From Marinicauda algicola (GTDB taxonomy: Bacteria; Pseudomonadota; Alphaproteobacteria; Caulobacterales; Maricaulaceae): a stretch of DNA of 64,000 nucleotides. Every line of letters starts with the position of its first letter. Position 1 is the stretch's first letter. The notes under the pieces are model-generated. The model did not search any database. It saw only the letters and a program-made list of their open reading frames with translations, and had not been told where the DNA came from. The stretch covers positions 682,001 to 746,000 of the forward strand of contig NZ_CP071057.1 of assembly GCF_017161425.1 (NCBI RefSeq), written 5' to 3'. The translations under genes were made by a program, and so were the position numbers. Positions 55,263-63,643 of this stretch are shown here, in pieces.

Positions 55263-55973
55263 ATGGCTTTTTCTCTCGTCGGTGTAGGCAGCGCCGCGAA
55301 CGACGGCAACGGCGACTCGCTGCGCACCGCGTTCCAGACGATCAACACGCTGATCAGCGCGGTCAACAGCGCCTTGCCGCTCGGCGCGGGCTCAGCCTCG
55401 GCGCCGGCCCTGACGCGCGACGGGGATCTCAACACGGGGTTCTTCTTCCCGGCGGCCGATCAGATTGCGGCGGCGGTTGGGGGGGCGGAAAAGTGGCGTC
55501 TGACAGCAACCGGATTTGGCATCGGGACGACTGCGCCGTCCGAAATCTTTCATGTTGCTCATGCAACAAACACTTACGGACTCTTTGTAACGGATGGGGC
55601 GGACGCACTTCGGTATAGGTCCCTATTGGGCGGAATTTCAGAGATTTCCATTGGCGGCGCGGGCGCCACGGATATCAGCTTTGCACTGCAGTATTCCCGC
55701 GCCACCGGGCACACCAGCTTTCTGCATGGAGCGCGCGGTTCCTATTCGACCGCCATGCTTATTCAAAACGGCACCGGCAATGTCGGCATCGGCACGACGA
55801 TCCCGAACCACCTGCTCGACGTCAACGGCGCAATCGGCTTTACGCCCGGGGCGTCCGTGACCCCTGCGGACAACGGCGATGTCGTCTTTGAGGCAACCAG
55901 CGACACCACGTTCACCATCAAGCTCAAGGGCAGCGACGGGGTTGTGCGGTCTGGCACCGTCACGCTGGCCTAA
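55263..55973 (+). CDS. Tail fibre / collar-like protein
   Basis: The 236-residue protein begins MAFSLVGVGSAANDGNGDSLRT with the TINTLISAVN head common in phage fibres. Then come GIGTTAPSEIF, GNVGIGTTIPNHLLDVNGAI (19-20 residues cited) and a C-terminal TFTIKLKGSDGVVR. The central part (about 55510-55760) is lower in GC, suggesting module exchange. Confidence 0.65.
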   Translation: MAFSLVGVGSAANDGNGDSLRTAFQTINTLISAVNSALPLGAGSASAPALTRDGDLNTGFFFPAADQIAAAVGGAEKWRLTATGFGIGTTAPSEIFHVAHATNTYGLFVTDGADALRYRSLLGGISEISIGGAGATDISFALQYSRATGHTSFLHGARGSYSTAMLIQNGTGNVGIGTTIPNHLLDVNGAIGFTPGASVTPADNGDVVFEATSDTTFTIKLKGSDGVVRSGTVTLA

Positions 55974-55987
55974 AGGAAGGTTATCCC

Positions 55988-56326
55988 ATGACCATCACCT
56001 ACTCCTGGACCTTCTCTCCGCAGGGCAAGGACCGGCCCGACCTGTCGCTGACCGGCGTCGTCACCAGCTTCGAGGTGCGCGTACGCGCAACGGACGAGGC
56101 CACGGGCGAGAGCGCCGAGGTCTATTACGCCATCCCGCTGGCCGATCCGGACCCGCAGAATTTCACGCCCTTCCCGAGCGACCCGGCCGAGACACCCGCC
56201 TTCGAGGCGCTGCTGCAGGGCTGGGCTCTCGAGCATCTGGGCGAAACCGCAGACGCCCTCGAAGCCCGCGCGCTCGCCCAGCTCGATGCGCTGCAGAACC
56301 GGCCCCAGCCGCTCGTCCTGCCCTGA
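55988..56326 (+). CDS. Prophage hypothetical protein, tail region
   Basis: The 112-residue protein starts MTITYSWTFSPQGKDRPDLS, with a beta-rich first half and a helical C-terminus (FEALLQGWALEHLGETADAL). Phages often carry such a protein after a fibre. AAGGAAGG precedes the ATG by a few bases. Unnamed. Confidence 0.55.
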   Translation: MTITYSWTFSPQGKDRPDLSLTGVVTSFEVRVRATDEATGESAEVYYAIPLADPDPQNFTPFPSDPAETPAFEALLQGWALEHLGETADALEARALAQLDALQNRPQPLVLP

Positions 56327-56349
56327 TCCATCAACCGGAGAACCCGACC

Positions 56350-56580
56350 ATGGCGAATGAAGGAACGAACCTTGTCGACGCTGCCTACGCCCAGGCGGCC
56401 ATCAACGAGGTCACGCGCCAGCGCGAGGCGGCGCTGGACCAGGTGGTCGGCTTGCGCCTCGAGCTGCAGGCGCAGGCGGGCCAGATCGAGGCGCTGCAGG
56501 CCGAGATCGCCGCGCTGAAGGACAAGCTCGCCCGCGCCCGCAAGAGCGCGCGCAAGGCCCGCGAGGCGGCGAGGGCATAG
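56350..56580 (+). CDS. Small coiled-coil prophage protein
   Basis: The 76-residue protein starts MANEGTNLVDAAYAQAAIN and continues as one helix with heptads (AGQIEALQAEIAALKDKLA). Its C-terminus is Lys/Arg/Ala-rich. The function is unknown; it may be a scaffold or a fibre-associated factor. Confidence 0.55.
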   Translation: MANEGTNLVDAAYAQAAINEVTRQREAALDQVVGLRLELQAQAGQIEALQAEIAALKDKLARARKSARKAREAARA

Positions 56581-56584
56581 ACCC

Positions 56585-57247
56585 ATGCGCACGATCTCCA
56601 CCGAAGCCGAGACCCAGCTCGAGCGCGGCGAGGGTGCGGTCCGCTTCGCGGTCAAGTTCACCTTCCCCTCGGGCACCTACCGCTTCTGGGACGAGGACGA
56701 GGGCACGCTGACGATCGACGGGGAGACCTATGTCGGGGCCGGCGCGATCGCGGAGTTTTCCGGCGTGCCCGGTGGCGGCGGCCTCGCGGCCGACCGCTTC
56801 GCCTTCACGCTGGACGGCACGCGCATGGTGCAGGCCGACGTAGCGGGCGATCCGGCGGCGCTGCTTGCGACCTTCCACGACGAGGACTATCGCAACCGGC
56901 CGGTCGATCTGACCATGGTTCTGTTCGAAAGCGCGCCGGGCGACGTGGTGCTGGCGCTGCCGCTCCTGTCAGGTGTGGTTACGGGCGCGCCGCTGCGCGT
57001 GGGCGAGGAAGCCCGCCTCGACATCGAGTGCCAGGCGCGCTCGGCCCTGCTCGGCCGGCAGAACGGGGGCACGCGCTCCAAGGCCCATCAGCGCAGCCTC
57101 TACGCCGACGACACCGGCCTCGACTACGTGGTCGACACCGTCAACGGGGAGGCCTCGCTCTGGTGGGGCCCTCGCCAGACGCGGCGCACGAGCGGCGGCG
57201 GCGATCCCGGCCGCTTCCCCGACCGGCCCGACGCCTTCCTGGTCTGA
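56585..57247 (+). CDS. Tail tip protein, DUF2163-like (gpL position)
   Basis: The 220-residue protein has WDEDEGTLTIDGETYVGAGAI, FTLDGTRMVQADV and SKAHQRSLYADDTGLDYV, in the manner of DUF2163 baseplate hub-proximal proteins. It comes before a DUF6950-like gene and the J-like protein, as in GTA tail tips. Its stop overlaps the next ATG. Confidence 0.7.
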   Translation: MRTISTEAETQLERGEGAVRFAVKFTFPSGTYRFWDEDEGTLTIDGETYVGAGAIAEFSGVPGGGGLAADRFAFTLDGTRMVQADVAGDPAALLATFHDEDYRNRPVDLTMVLFESAPGDVVLALPLLSGVVTGAPLRVGEEARLDIECQARSALLGRQNGGTRSKAHQRSLYADDTGLDYVVDTVNGEASLWWGPRQTRRTSGGGDPGRFPDRPDAFLV

Positions 57248-57630
57248 TGGCGCGCCTGCCCGACTGGGAGCGCCGCGCGGCCGAATGGCTGCGCGAGGCG
57301 GAGACGCGCGCGCTCGACTGGAAATCCCATCACTGCGCCTTCCTTGCCGCCGATGCCTGCCGCGCCGTGACCGGGAAGGACCCGGCACGAGGCTGGCGGC
57401 GCCGGTCGGCGGCGGCGATGCGCGCGCAGTCGGCCCGCGGCGTCTTCGCTCTGGTGCCCTACGCGCAGATCCCGGTCGCGCGCGCGGGCCGGTTCGACCT
57501 GCTGGGCTTCGAGGGCGAGGGCGGCGAGGCGCTGGGGGTGTGCCTCGGGCGCGAGGCGCTGGTGTTCGTGGACGGCCGGCCGGCGCGCGTGCCGGCCCTG
57601 AGCGCGGTGAAGGCGTGGAGGGTGGAGTAG
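57247..57630 (+). CDS. DUF6950-like tail tip assembly protein
   Basis: The 127-residue protein has WKSHHCAFLAADACRAVTG near the start and GVCLGREALVFVDGRPARVP near the end. Similar DUF6950 proteins are found between tail tip genes and resemble lambda K in place; the first Cys-His pair suggests an NlpC-like origin. It ends directly at the J-like start. Confidence 0.72.
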   Translation: MARLPDWERRAAEWLREAETRALDWKSHHCAFLAADACRAVTGKDPARGWRRRSAAAMRAQSARGVFALVPYAQIPVARAGRFDLLGFEGEGGEALGVCLGREALVFVDGRPARVPALSAVKAWRVE

Positions 57631-60567
57631 ATGCCGCAGATAGTGCCTGCCGTCGTGGGGGCCTTCGTCAAGTTCGGCACAGTGGTCGCCTCGAAGGGCC
57701 TTATCAGCGGGCTCGTCGGCACCGCGCTCGGCAAGTTCATTATTTCGACCGCGATTAGCGTCGGGCTCAGCATTCTGACGCGCCCCCGCATCGACCTGTC
57801 CGAGCAGGACACGCCGGGCCAGGAGCTGAAGGTCCGGTTCCAGACCGACCACCCGATCACCGTGCTGGTGGGCCAGACCGCGACGGCAGGCCATTGCGTC
57901 TGGGCCAACTCGCGCGGCACCGACAATCGCTATCTCGAGCGGATCTTCGTCCTGTCGGACTATGCCTGCGACGGGTTCGTGAAGCTCTACGGCGACGGGG
58001 AGGAGCTGACCCTGTCCGGCGACCCGACGGCGGCCTGGGTGACCTGCACGAGCAAGTACCAGGACAAGGACAACAACGACATGCTGTCGGTGCGCGTCTA
58101 CCTCGGCAGCGAGGACCAGGCGGCGGACTCCGAGCTGATCGCGGCGTATGGCGATCTCGACAGCAATTTCCGCCTGCGCGGCAAGACCTACGCGATCGTG
58201 CGCTGCGACTACGACCCGGAGTTCGCCTTCTCCGGCGGGGAGCCCCAGCTTCTGTGGGAGATGAAGGGCGCGCCTGTCTTCGACCCGCGCGAGGCGAGCC
58301 ACGACGCGGCCGATCCGGACACGTGGGCGTGGAGCGACAATCCCGCGCTGATCGCCGCGCAGTACTACCAGGGCTGGACGCGCGCGGGAAAGACGATCCT
58401 CGGCGCGGGCTGGGACCGCTCGCGCATTCCCGAGGCCGACCTCATCGCGGCGGCCAACGAGTGCGACGAGGAGGTGAGCCTCAAGGCCGGGGGCACCGAA
58501 AAGCGCTACCGCGCGGGCGGGCCGCTCTACAGCTCGCGCTCGCACCGCGGCAATATCGAGAAGCTGCTGCTCGCCATGGACGGTGAGGTCGACGACACCG
58601 CCGGCGAGGTGCGCTTCCTGCCGGGCGTGGAGCGCGCGACGGTCAAGGAGATCAAGTGGAACGACATCCTGTCGGCCTCCACGCTGGAACTCGATCCCGA
58701 GCTCGACCCGGCCGAGGGGATCAACAAGGTGCTGTCGCGCCATCCCGACCCGGCGAACCAGTACCAGATCGTGGAGCTTCCCGAGCGCACGAGCGCGACC
58801 TACGTCACCGAGGACGGCGGCGCGGACCTGACGCTCGACACCGCCTTCGACCTCGTCAATTCCTCCACGCAGGGCCAGCGCCTGGGCAAGCGCCTCCTCG
58901 AGCGCGCCCGGGCGCAGCGCCGCCTTTCGCTGACCGTGCGGCTGAAATACGTCGTCCTGGAGAAGGGCGACCGCGTGACGCTCGACGCCACGCTGCGCGA
59001 ACGCCTGCGCCTGCCGGAGACGCAATGGCGGGTCGAGCAGCGCCCGGCGGTGAGCCTGCAGCGCGACGAGCAGGGTCTGCAGGTCAACCTCGTGCTGCGC
59101 GAGCATCCCGACGCCATCGGGGACTGGACCCCGGCGAGCGACGAGCTCGACATTGGCGGAACGGCATCGACCACGCGGCCGGGGGCGCCGACGCTGGCGC
59201 TGTCCGGCTTCGCCGTGGCGGGCTTCGAGGCCGGGTCCGGAAGCGCGGTCTACCCCTCCGGGCGCGCGACATGGACGACGCCGGTCAATCCCGCGATCAA
59301 GGCCGTGACGGTGGAGATCCGCGAGAACGGCGACAACACGACGCTGCAGTCCCTGCCGACCGTGCGCCCGGGCGAGGGCGTGATCACGTTCGGCCGCCTC
59401 GCGCCGAGCACCACCTACCAGGCGCGCTACATCCTGGGCGACGGGGAGAAGACCACGAACCCCTCCTCCTGGACGAGCTTTACCACGACGGCCAACGATT
59501 CCTCGACGACGGCCCCCTGGTCGGGTGTGACCGGAGCGGGCAAGCCGGAGGATAACGCGACCTACGGCGCCCGCGCCGGGGTCGACCTGCGCGACAGCGG
59601 CGGTTCCACGCTTGCCGACGCCGACGTCAAGAACGCCGCCATCACGATCGGCTCCGACGGCACGCTGTCCGGCGCTGGCGGCGGACAGGTCACGATCGGC
59701 GGGCTCGGCTTCACCGGCGACCTGAACGCCACCTACGGCGCGGACTGGTCCGCCACGTTGACGAACCGCCCGACCGAGCTGACCGACGGGCGGATCACCG
59801 CGGCGCTGGACAGTGCGGGCGACCTCGCCGCCGACGTTCGGATCACGCAGCTTTCGGGCACGACAAAGCGTTCGGTCGGCCGCTCGCTCGGTTTTATCGA
59901 GGCGCAAGACGGCGACGCGATCACCTTCGCGGCGAGCTTCAACACCATTCCGCGCGTGCACCTGTTCGGAGGCAAGGGCCTGACCTACGACACGCAGCTG
60001 GAGAGCGGCGGGTCGCCGGTCAACATGGTGCAGGATTACAAGCCGCTGAACCAGACGACGTCCGGTTTCACGGTGCGCGCAAAAATCCGGGGCGAGGCCA
60101 GCGGCACGACTGCCAAGAGCGACAGCGTCGCGACGTCCGGCGGCGGCGGTGCGCCCGATCTGGTGGGCGACAAGTCGACGGCCGACGAAGCGTTCGACGA
60201 CGGCTATACCTTTGCCGGCACGGTGTCGGGAACCGCGTCGGCCGCTTTCGAGACGGTGCGCATCGGTGTGTACACCAATGACGGGTCCGGGTGGGTGCAG
60301 CGCGGCACGGTCGACGTCGCGACAAGCGGCAGCGGTTCCTTCTCCAAGTCGTGGGAGGTGACCGTGACGGTCGACGGTCTCGGCCAGCATGCGGGCCAGG
60401 AGTTCGGCGTGTCGATAGAGTTCGTCGATTCCGGCATCACCGGCGAGGCGCTGTCGTCTGTCACGGTGAGCTACGACGCGGCGGCAAGCTCGACCGAGTA
60501 CACCGCCACCCCCGGCAGCGAGAAGATCCTCGCCTACATCTACGAGTCCGACGAGGCCATCGAATGA
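57631..60567 (+). CDS. Tail tip / host specificity protein (J-like)
   Basis: The 978-residue protein has a glycine/alanine-rich hydrophobic start (VVGAFVKFGTVVASKGLISG), and a long baseplate hub part up to about 500 (ANQYQIVELPERTSATYVTED region). A fibronectin type III-like part follows (PGAPTLALSGFAVAGFEAGS, TTYQARYILGDGEKTT). The last 300 residues form beta-rich segments that are most likely the receptor-binding end. Confidence 0.85.
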   Translation: MPQIVPAVVGAFVKFGTVVASKGLISGLVGTALGKFIISTAISVGLSILTRPRIDLSEQDTPGQELKVRFQTDHPITVLVGQTATAGHCVWANSRGTDNRYLERIFVLSDYACDGFVKLYGDGEELTLSGDPTAAWVTCTSKYQDKDNNDMLSVRVYLGSEDQAADSELIAAYGDLDSNFRLRGKTYAIVRCDYDPEFAFSGGEPQLLWEMKGAPVFDPREASHDAADPDTWAWSDNPALIAAQYYQGWTRAGKTILGAGWDRSRIPEADLIAAANECDEEVSLKAGGTEKRYRAGGPLYSSRSHRGNIEKLLLAMDGEVDDTAGEVRFLPGVERATVKEIKWNDILSASTLELDPELDPAEGINKVLSRHPDPANQYQIVELPERTSATYVTEDGGADLTLDTAFDLVNSSTQGQRLGKRLLERARAQRRLSLTVRLKYVVLEKGDRVTLDATLRERLRLPETQWRVEQRPAVSLQRDEQGLQVNLVLREHPDAIGDWTPASDELDIGGTASTTRPGAPTLALSGFAVAGFEAGSGSAVYPSGRATWTTPVNPAIKAVTVEIRENGDNTTLQSLPTVRPGEGVITFGRLAPSTTYQARYILGDGEKTTNPSSWTSFTTTANDSSTTAPWSGVTGAGKPEDNATYGARAGVDLRDSGGSTLADADVKNAAITIGSDGTLSGAGGGQVTIGGLGFTGDLNATYGADWSATLTNRPTELTDGRITAALDSAGDLAADVRITQLSGTTKRSVGRSLGFIEAQDGDAITFAASFNTIPRVHLFGGKGLTYDTQLESGGSPVNMVQDYKPLNQTTSGFTVRAKIRGEASGTTAKSDSVATSGGGGAPDLVGDKSTADEAFDDGYTFAGTVSGTASAAFETVRIGVYTNDGSGWVQRGTVDVATSGSGSFSKSWEVTVTVDGLGQHAGQEFGVSIEFVDSGITGEALSSVTVSYDAAASSTEYTATPGSEKILAYIYESDEAIE

Positions 60568-60908
60568 AGACCCCGACCTGCGCTCATGCGCTTGCAACCG
60601 ATCCGCAGGCCTGGCCGACGGATGCGGCCGGCCGCGCCCCCTGTGGGGCTTGCGGGCAATGGCACAAGCCGTTCCGCCTGGTCGACGTGCGCGCCCATCT
60701 CCTGACCGGCCTGCGCCCGCTGTCCTTCCTGTGCGACGGCTGCGTCTCGCGCCTCATTCGCCCCGGCCGCAAGGCCGAGCGCGAGGGCGTGCGCCCCGTG
60801 CCCAAGAGCGCCTTCATCCGCGGCCTGCCCGGAGAGACCGCGACCCGGCTCGCCCACCAGCTGCGCCGGACCGCGAAGGACCGGCCGGAACTCGACCGCC
60901 TGCCCTGA
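60564..60908 (+). CDS. Prophage zinc-knuckle protein
   Basis: The 114-residue protein starts MKTPTCAHALATDPQAW. CGACGQWH and CDGCVSR are two CxxC knuckles 29 residues apart that could bind one zinc. A basic tail follows. Function unknown. It overlaps the J-like stop (ATGA). Confidence 0.65.
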   Translation: MKTPTCAHALATDPQAWPTDAAGRAPCGACGQWHKPFRLVDVRAHLLTGLRPLSFLCDGCVSRLIRPGRKAEREGVRPVPKSAFIRGLPGETATRLAHQLRRTAKDRPELDRLP

Positions 60909-60930
60909 AACCCGAAAAGGAGACCCGATC

Positions 60931-61134
60931 ATGGCAACCCAGAAACCCCACGGCCCGGAGGTCGTCGACGCGATCCACGACAAGATCCTCGCGATCGAGC
61001 GGCGCATCACCGCGCTGGTCGAGGGCGACGACCCGGTGGAGAAGCGCACGCTCGTCGAGCTGACGAAGCTGAAGAACGTCTTCATCGGCGCGCGCACGAA
61101 CACGCAGATCTCCCGCGACGCGCTGAAGAAGTAG
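60931..61134 (+). CDS. Small helical prophage protein
   Basis: The 67-residue protein begins MATQKPHGPEVVDAIHDK and is one or two charged helices. Unrecognised. A strong terminator follows. Confidence 0.55.
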   Translation: MATQKPHGPEVVDAIHDKILAIERRITALVEGDDPVEKRTLVELTKLKNVFIGARTNTQISRDALKK

Positions 61135-61156
61135 AGCGCGCCCCGGAGAGACGCGG

Positions 61157-61181
61157 GCCCGGCCGCCGCGCCGGGCTTTTT
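61157..61181 (+). terminator. Rho-independent terminator after the tail operon
   Basis: GCCCGGC (61157-61163) and GCCGGGC (61170-61176) form a 7-bp stem with a 6-base loop, directly followed by TTTTT. It separates the tail module from the lysis genes. Confidence 0.85.
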
Positions 61182-61209
61182 CATGCCTGCCGCAAGGGAG
61201 AGACTCGGC

Positions 61210-61731
61210 ATGCCGACCCGCATCCTCAACGCCGTCCTGCAGAGCTGGGACGCGATCGCGACCTATGCGCTCTCGATCCTCGCCGCGATTTCCTCGGTCG
61301 CGATGACCGATTCCCCGGTCACGATTCTCGGCTTCCCGGTCCTGCAGGCCATCGGCCTTCTCGGCGGGAGCATCGCCGAGTGGGGCGTGCGCGGCGCGGC
61401 CTATGCCGAGCTGCCGCCCGAACGCCGGCGTCCGCTGGGCGAGGAGCTGCGCCTGCGCGCCTTCTGGGCGAGCGTGGCGCTCATCTTCGGGGCGCTGTGG
61501 GCGCACTACGCCGTCGACTTCATCAACACGAACTGGCCCGGCCACGCCGCCTCGGCCGGCCTCGTCAGCTTCGTGTGCGTGTTCATGTCGATGGCCGCGA
61601 TCGACGTCCTTCGCGCCCTGCGCCGCATCTTCGCGCGCCAGTCGACCGAGCGCGCGCTGGAGGGCCTGGTGATCGGATTCATCCGCAAGAAGGCCGGGCT
61701 GCCGCCCGAGCCGCCGGCAGGGGAGGGGTGA
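61210..61731 (+). CDS. Holin-like membrane protein
   Basis: A protein of 173 residues with three to four hydrophobic segments (AIATYALSILAAISSVAM, LQAIGLLGGSIA, ASVALIFGALWAHYAV, SFVCVFMSMAAIDVL) and a basic C-terminus. Position and topology suggest a holin; the family is not recognised. ATG 61210 is preferred because the earlier in-frame codon lies in the terminator. Confidence 0.55.
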   Translation: MPTRILNAVLQSWDAIATYALSILAAISSVAMTDSPVTILGFPVLQAIGLLGGSIAEWGVRGAAYAELPPERRRPLGEELRLRAFWASVALIFGALWAHYAVDFINTNWPGHAASAGLVSFVCVFMSMAAIDVLRALRRIFARQSTERALEGLVIGFIRKKAGLPPEPPAGEG

Positions 61732-61734
61732 GCG

Positions 61735-62199
61735 ATGCGCATCGACGCCGACGACCTCCTGCTCGTCCGCCTGCGCCACGACCACGCGGCCACGCTGGGC
61801 GAGCTTCACTTCCACGGCGCGCGGCTTTGCTACACGCTGGAGGACCGGCCGCCGAAGATCCCCGGCGTGAAGGAGCCGGGCCAGAGCCGTATCCCGGCCG
61901 GGCGATGGCCGCTGCGCCTGCGCGCCGAGGGCGGGTTCCACGCCCGCTACACCGCGCGCTGGGACTGGCATCGCGAGATGGTCGAGATCGTCCTGCCCGG
62001 GTGGAAGTACGTGCTCTTTCACGTGGGCAACACCCACGAGGACACGCAGGGCTGCATCCTCACCGGATCGGCGCCGGCGGTCTTCGACGGAGCGCTGGCC
62101 GTCTCCCGCTCGGCCGCTGCCTACGAGGCCGTCTACCCGACCCTTCGCGAGCGCGCGCGGGCGGGCGGGTTTCTGACGATCCTCGATGAGAAGGAGTAG
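61735..62199 (+). CDS. DUF5675-family protein, possible lysis function
   Basis: The 154-residue protein has LCYTLEDRPPKIPGVKEPG, IPAGRWPLRLRAEGGFHARY and VLFHVGNTHEDTQGCILTG, the DUF5675 pattern. This family is often found in phages and is suspected of a cell-wall role by position. It stands between the holin-like and spanin genes. No other endolysin is seen, so it is a candidate. Confidence 0.75.
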   Translation: MRIDADDLLLVRLRHDHAATLGELHFHGARLCYTLEDRPPKIPGVKEPGQSRIPAGRWPLRLRAEGGFHARYTARWDWHREMVEIVLPGWKYVLFHVGNTHEDTQGCILTGSAPAVFDGALAVSRSAAAYEAVYPTLRERARAGGFLTILDEKE

Positions 62200-62203
62200 G
62201 GCG

Positions 62204-62515
62204 ATGCCAGGTCCCAACCGCGACAGCGTCCCCGCGCGCTACGTGCCGCCGGAGGCGTTCTACCGGGACGCCCGCCCGGCGCCGGGCGAGTTCACAGTGA
62301 AGACCCTGCCGGATGGCTCGCGGCAGCTGCTGGCCATCCTGCCAGGCGACTGCATGTGCACCTGCCCGATCCGCCCGCATGCATCGCCCAGCTGGGAGTT
62401 CAATGAAGATCTCGAGAGGCCGACGCTGACGCCCTCGATCCGGGTCAGCGATCCGTTTGACAAAAGCGAGCTTTGGCACGGCTGGCTCCGCGAGGGGAGG
62501 TTCGTATCATGCTAG
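62204..62515 (+). CDS. DUF6527-like prophage protein
   Basis: The 103-residue protein has LAILPGDCMCTCPIRPHASP, SWEFNEDLERPTLTPSI and WHGWLREGRF, a pattern I recall for DUF6527 in phages. CxCxC-like cysteines might bind metal. Its last bases overlap the spanin start. Confidence 0.65.
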   Translation: MPGPNRDSVPARYVPPEAFYRDARPAPGEFTVKTLPDGSRQLLAILPGDCMCTCPIRPHASPSWEFNEDLERPTLTPSIRVSDPFDKSELWHGWLREGRFVSC

Positions 62516-62919
62516 GCCTTCCGCTTCCCTGGAAGATCGTCGCCGGCGTGGCCGCGGCGGCCATCGCGTTCGGCCTCGGCTGGCAGGTGCGCGGCTGGAA
62601 GGAGGCGCGCGCGGATCTGCGCGAGGCCCGGGGCGTGATCCGGGCACAGGACGAGCTCGCACAGAAGCGGGCGCAGACGGTCGGGGCCTGGGCCATCGAA
62701 GGCTTTCGCCTCGGCCAGGAAATGGCCGAAGCCGGCCGCACCGAGGCGACCCGCCTCGATACCCTTGGAGACCAAGCCGATGATGAAGCGAGCGCACCTC
62801 TTCGCGAGGAGTGGGATCTGCGCGATCAGTATCGCGTGCAGTGCCTGCTCGACCCCGCTTGTGACCCGCGTGGACGAAGCCCCGCCACCGCCGGCCTTCC
62901 CGCCGCAGTACCTGACTGA
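62509..62919 (+). CDS. Rz-like inner-membrane spanin
   Basis: The 136-residue protein has one N-terminal helix (VAGVAAAAIAFGLGW) and a long charged coiled-coil region (ARADLREARGVIRAQDELAQ), as in Rz i-spanins. GGGGAGG precedes ATG 62509. A second frame inside it encodes a lipoprotein (62780 on), as Rz1 does. Confidence 0.75.
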   Translation: MLGLPLPWKIVAGVAAAAIAFGLGWQVRGWKEARADLREARGVIRAQDELAQKRAQTVGAWAIEGFRLGQEMAEAGRTEATRLDTLGDQADDEASAPLREEWDLRDQYRVQCLLDPACDPRGRSPATAGLPAAVPD

Positions 62920-63196
62920 GGAGCCGGAGGCCTTCGCCTTCACGCCGCGTCCGGGCCGCGAGATCCTCGACCTCGAGACCGAGGTGCTGCGCGGCGTCCA
63001 GGAGGACCGCGTGCGCCTTGTACGCGAGCGCAACGTCATCGCCTGCATCTGGCGATCCTGGCTGAAGGACCCGTGGGCCGAGCACGGGTGCGGGGTGTCA
63101 GCCGGTCAGGAAGAACAGGACGAGCGCGACCGGGATTCCAAGGACGCCGGCAATCGATCCGCAGACATAGAGCGTGGTCAGCCACTGAGGCGTTGA
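62780..63196 (+). CDS. Rz1-like outer-membrane spanin lipoprotein, overlapping frame
   Basis: The frame begins at an ATG inside the Rz-like gene with TGGAG 9 bases upstream. The signal has two basic residues and ISIACSAC, a lipobox, then a Pro-rich piece (EAPPPPAFPPQY) typical of Rz1. It continues to 63196, giving 138 residues, longer than most Rz1. The last 99 bases are antisense to a small leftward frame, so the functional C-terminus may be shorter. Confidence 0.65.
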   Translation: MMKRAHLFARSGICAISIACSACSTPLVTRVDEAPPPPAFPPQYLTEEPEAFAFTPRPGREILDLETEVLRGVQEDRVRLVRERNVIACIWRSWLKDPWAEHGCGVSAGQEEQDERDRDSKDAGNRSADIERGQPLRR

Positions 63197-63223
63197 AGGC
63201 GGACGGGCGTGATACAGCGGCAT
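63098..63223 (-). CDS. 41-residue membrane protein antisense to the spanin gene
   Basis: The frame reads MPLYHARPPSTPQWLTTLY then VCGSIAGVLGIP and VALVLFFLTG, a polar head and one or two hydrophobic stretches. AGGAG lies 7 bases before the ATG. It is leftward at the right end of the prophage, opposite to all late genes. Function unknown; superinfection exclusion is possible. Confidence 0.5.
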   Translation of the reverse strand: MPLYHARPPSTPQWLTTLYVCGSIAGVLGIPVALVLFFLTG

Positions 63224-63490
63224 GGAGTTCTCCTGTGATGCCGGTTGAACATGCCCACAGGATCGGGGCCGCCCGATCCGCCGCGCAAGGATGGCGTCCA
63301 GTGTCGACGTGGAAAACTCCGCGAGAGAGGCCGCGCTGGTCGCGGTTATCGAGGCGTGCCGGGGTGAGAGTGTGGCCGGTTTTGTGGCCGGTCTATTCCC
63401 GCGTTCGCGAGTCGTTCCCCGCGTATTCCCGAAACTCCTGTTGCCGGTTCTTGCACGTTTTCGCCCATATAGCCTAGTAAAACAGGGCGT
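63224..63490. other. Prophage right border, no gene
   Basis: No gene is convincing here. The right part likely holds the tRNA promoter (TTGCAC near 63446 and TAGTAA near 63474, spaced 18). Two copies of GTGGCCGGT lie near 63372 and 63386. No attachment repeat was found. Confidence 0.4.
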
Positions 63491-63575
63491 GCGGGTGTGG
63501 CGGAACTGGTAGACGCGCTGGATTTAGGTTCCAGTGGGGAGACCCGTGGAGGTTCGAGTCCTCTCACCCGCACCA
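63491..63575 (+). tRNA. tRNA-Leu (UAG anticodon)
   Basis: The acceptor arms GCGGGTG and CACCCGC pair, a long variable arm is present (GGGGAGACCC region), and GGTTCGAGTCC forms the T-loop. The anticodon loop TTTAGGT contains TAG, so it reads CUA and related Leu codons. The CCA end is encoded. Total 85 bases. It lies right of the prophage on the plus strand, so the phage is upstream of its 5' end. Confidence 0.95.
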
Positions 63576-63643
63576 GACTGTCACTGCCCCCCCTGCGCCC
63601 GGCGGGCCACAGGCGCGCTCGCGGGACGCTCCGCAGGGCCCGA

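Noticed and set aside
57124-60597. Leftward open frame of about 1150 codons opposite the J-like gene
   Set aside because: His/Arg/Gly-rich sequence with no domain; a mirror of the tail tip gene in GC-rich DNA.
43141-62919. Gene transfer agent cluster rather than prophage
   Set aside because: Some tail proteins are GTA-like, but a repressor switch, replication genes and lysis genes are present.
63291-63512. Rightward 73-codon frame running into the tRNA
   Set aside because: It ends inside the tRNA gene and has no clear ribosome site; probably accidental.
63491-63575. tRNA-Leu as attachment site by its 3' end
   Set aside because: The phage lies on the 5' side and no copy of the 3' end was found at the left border.
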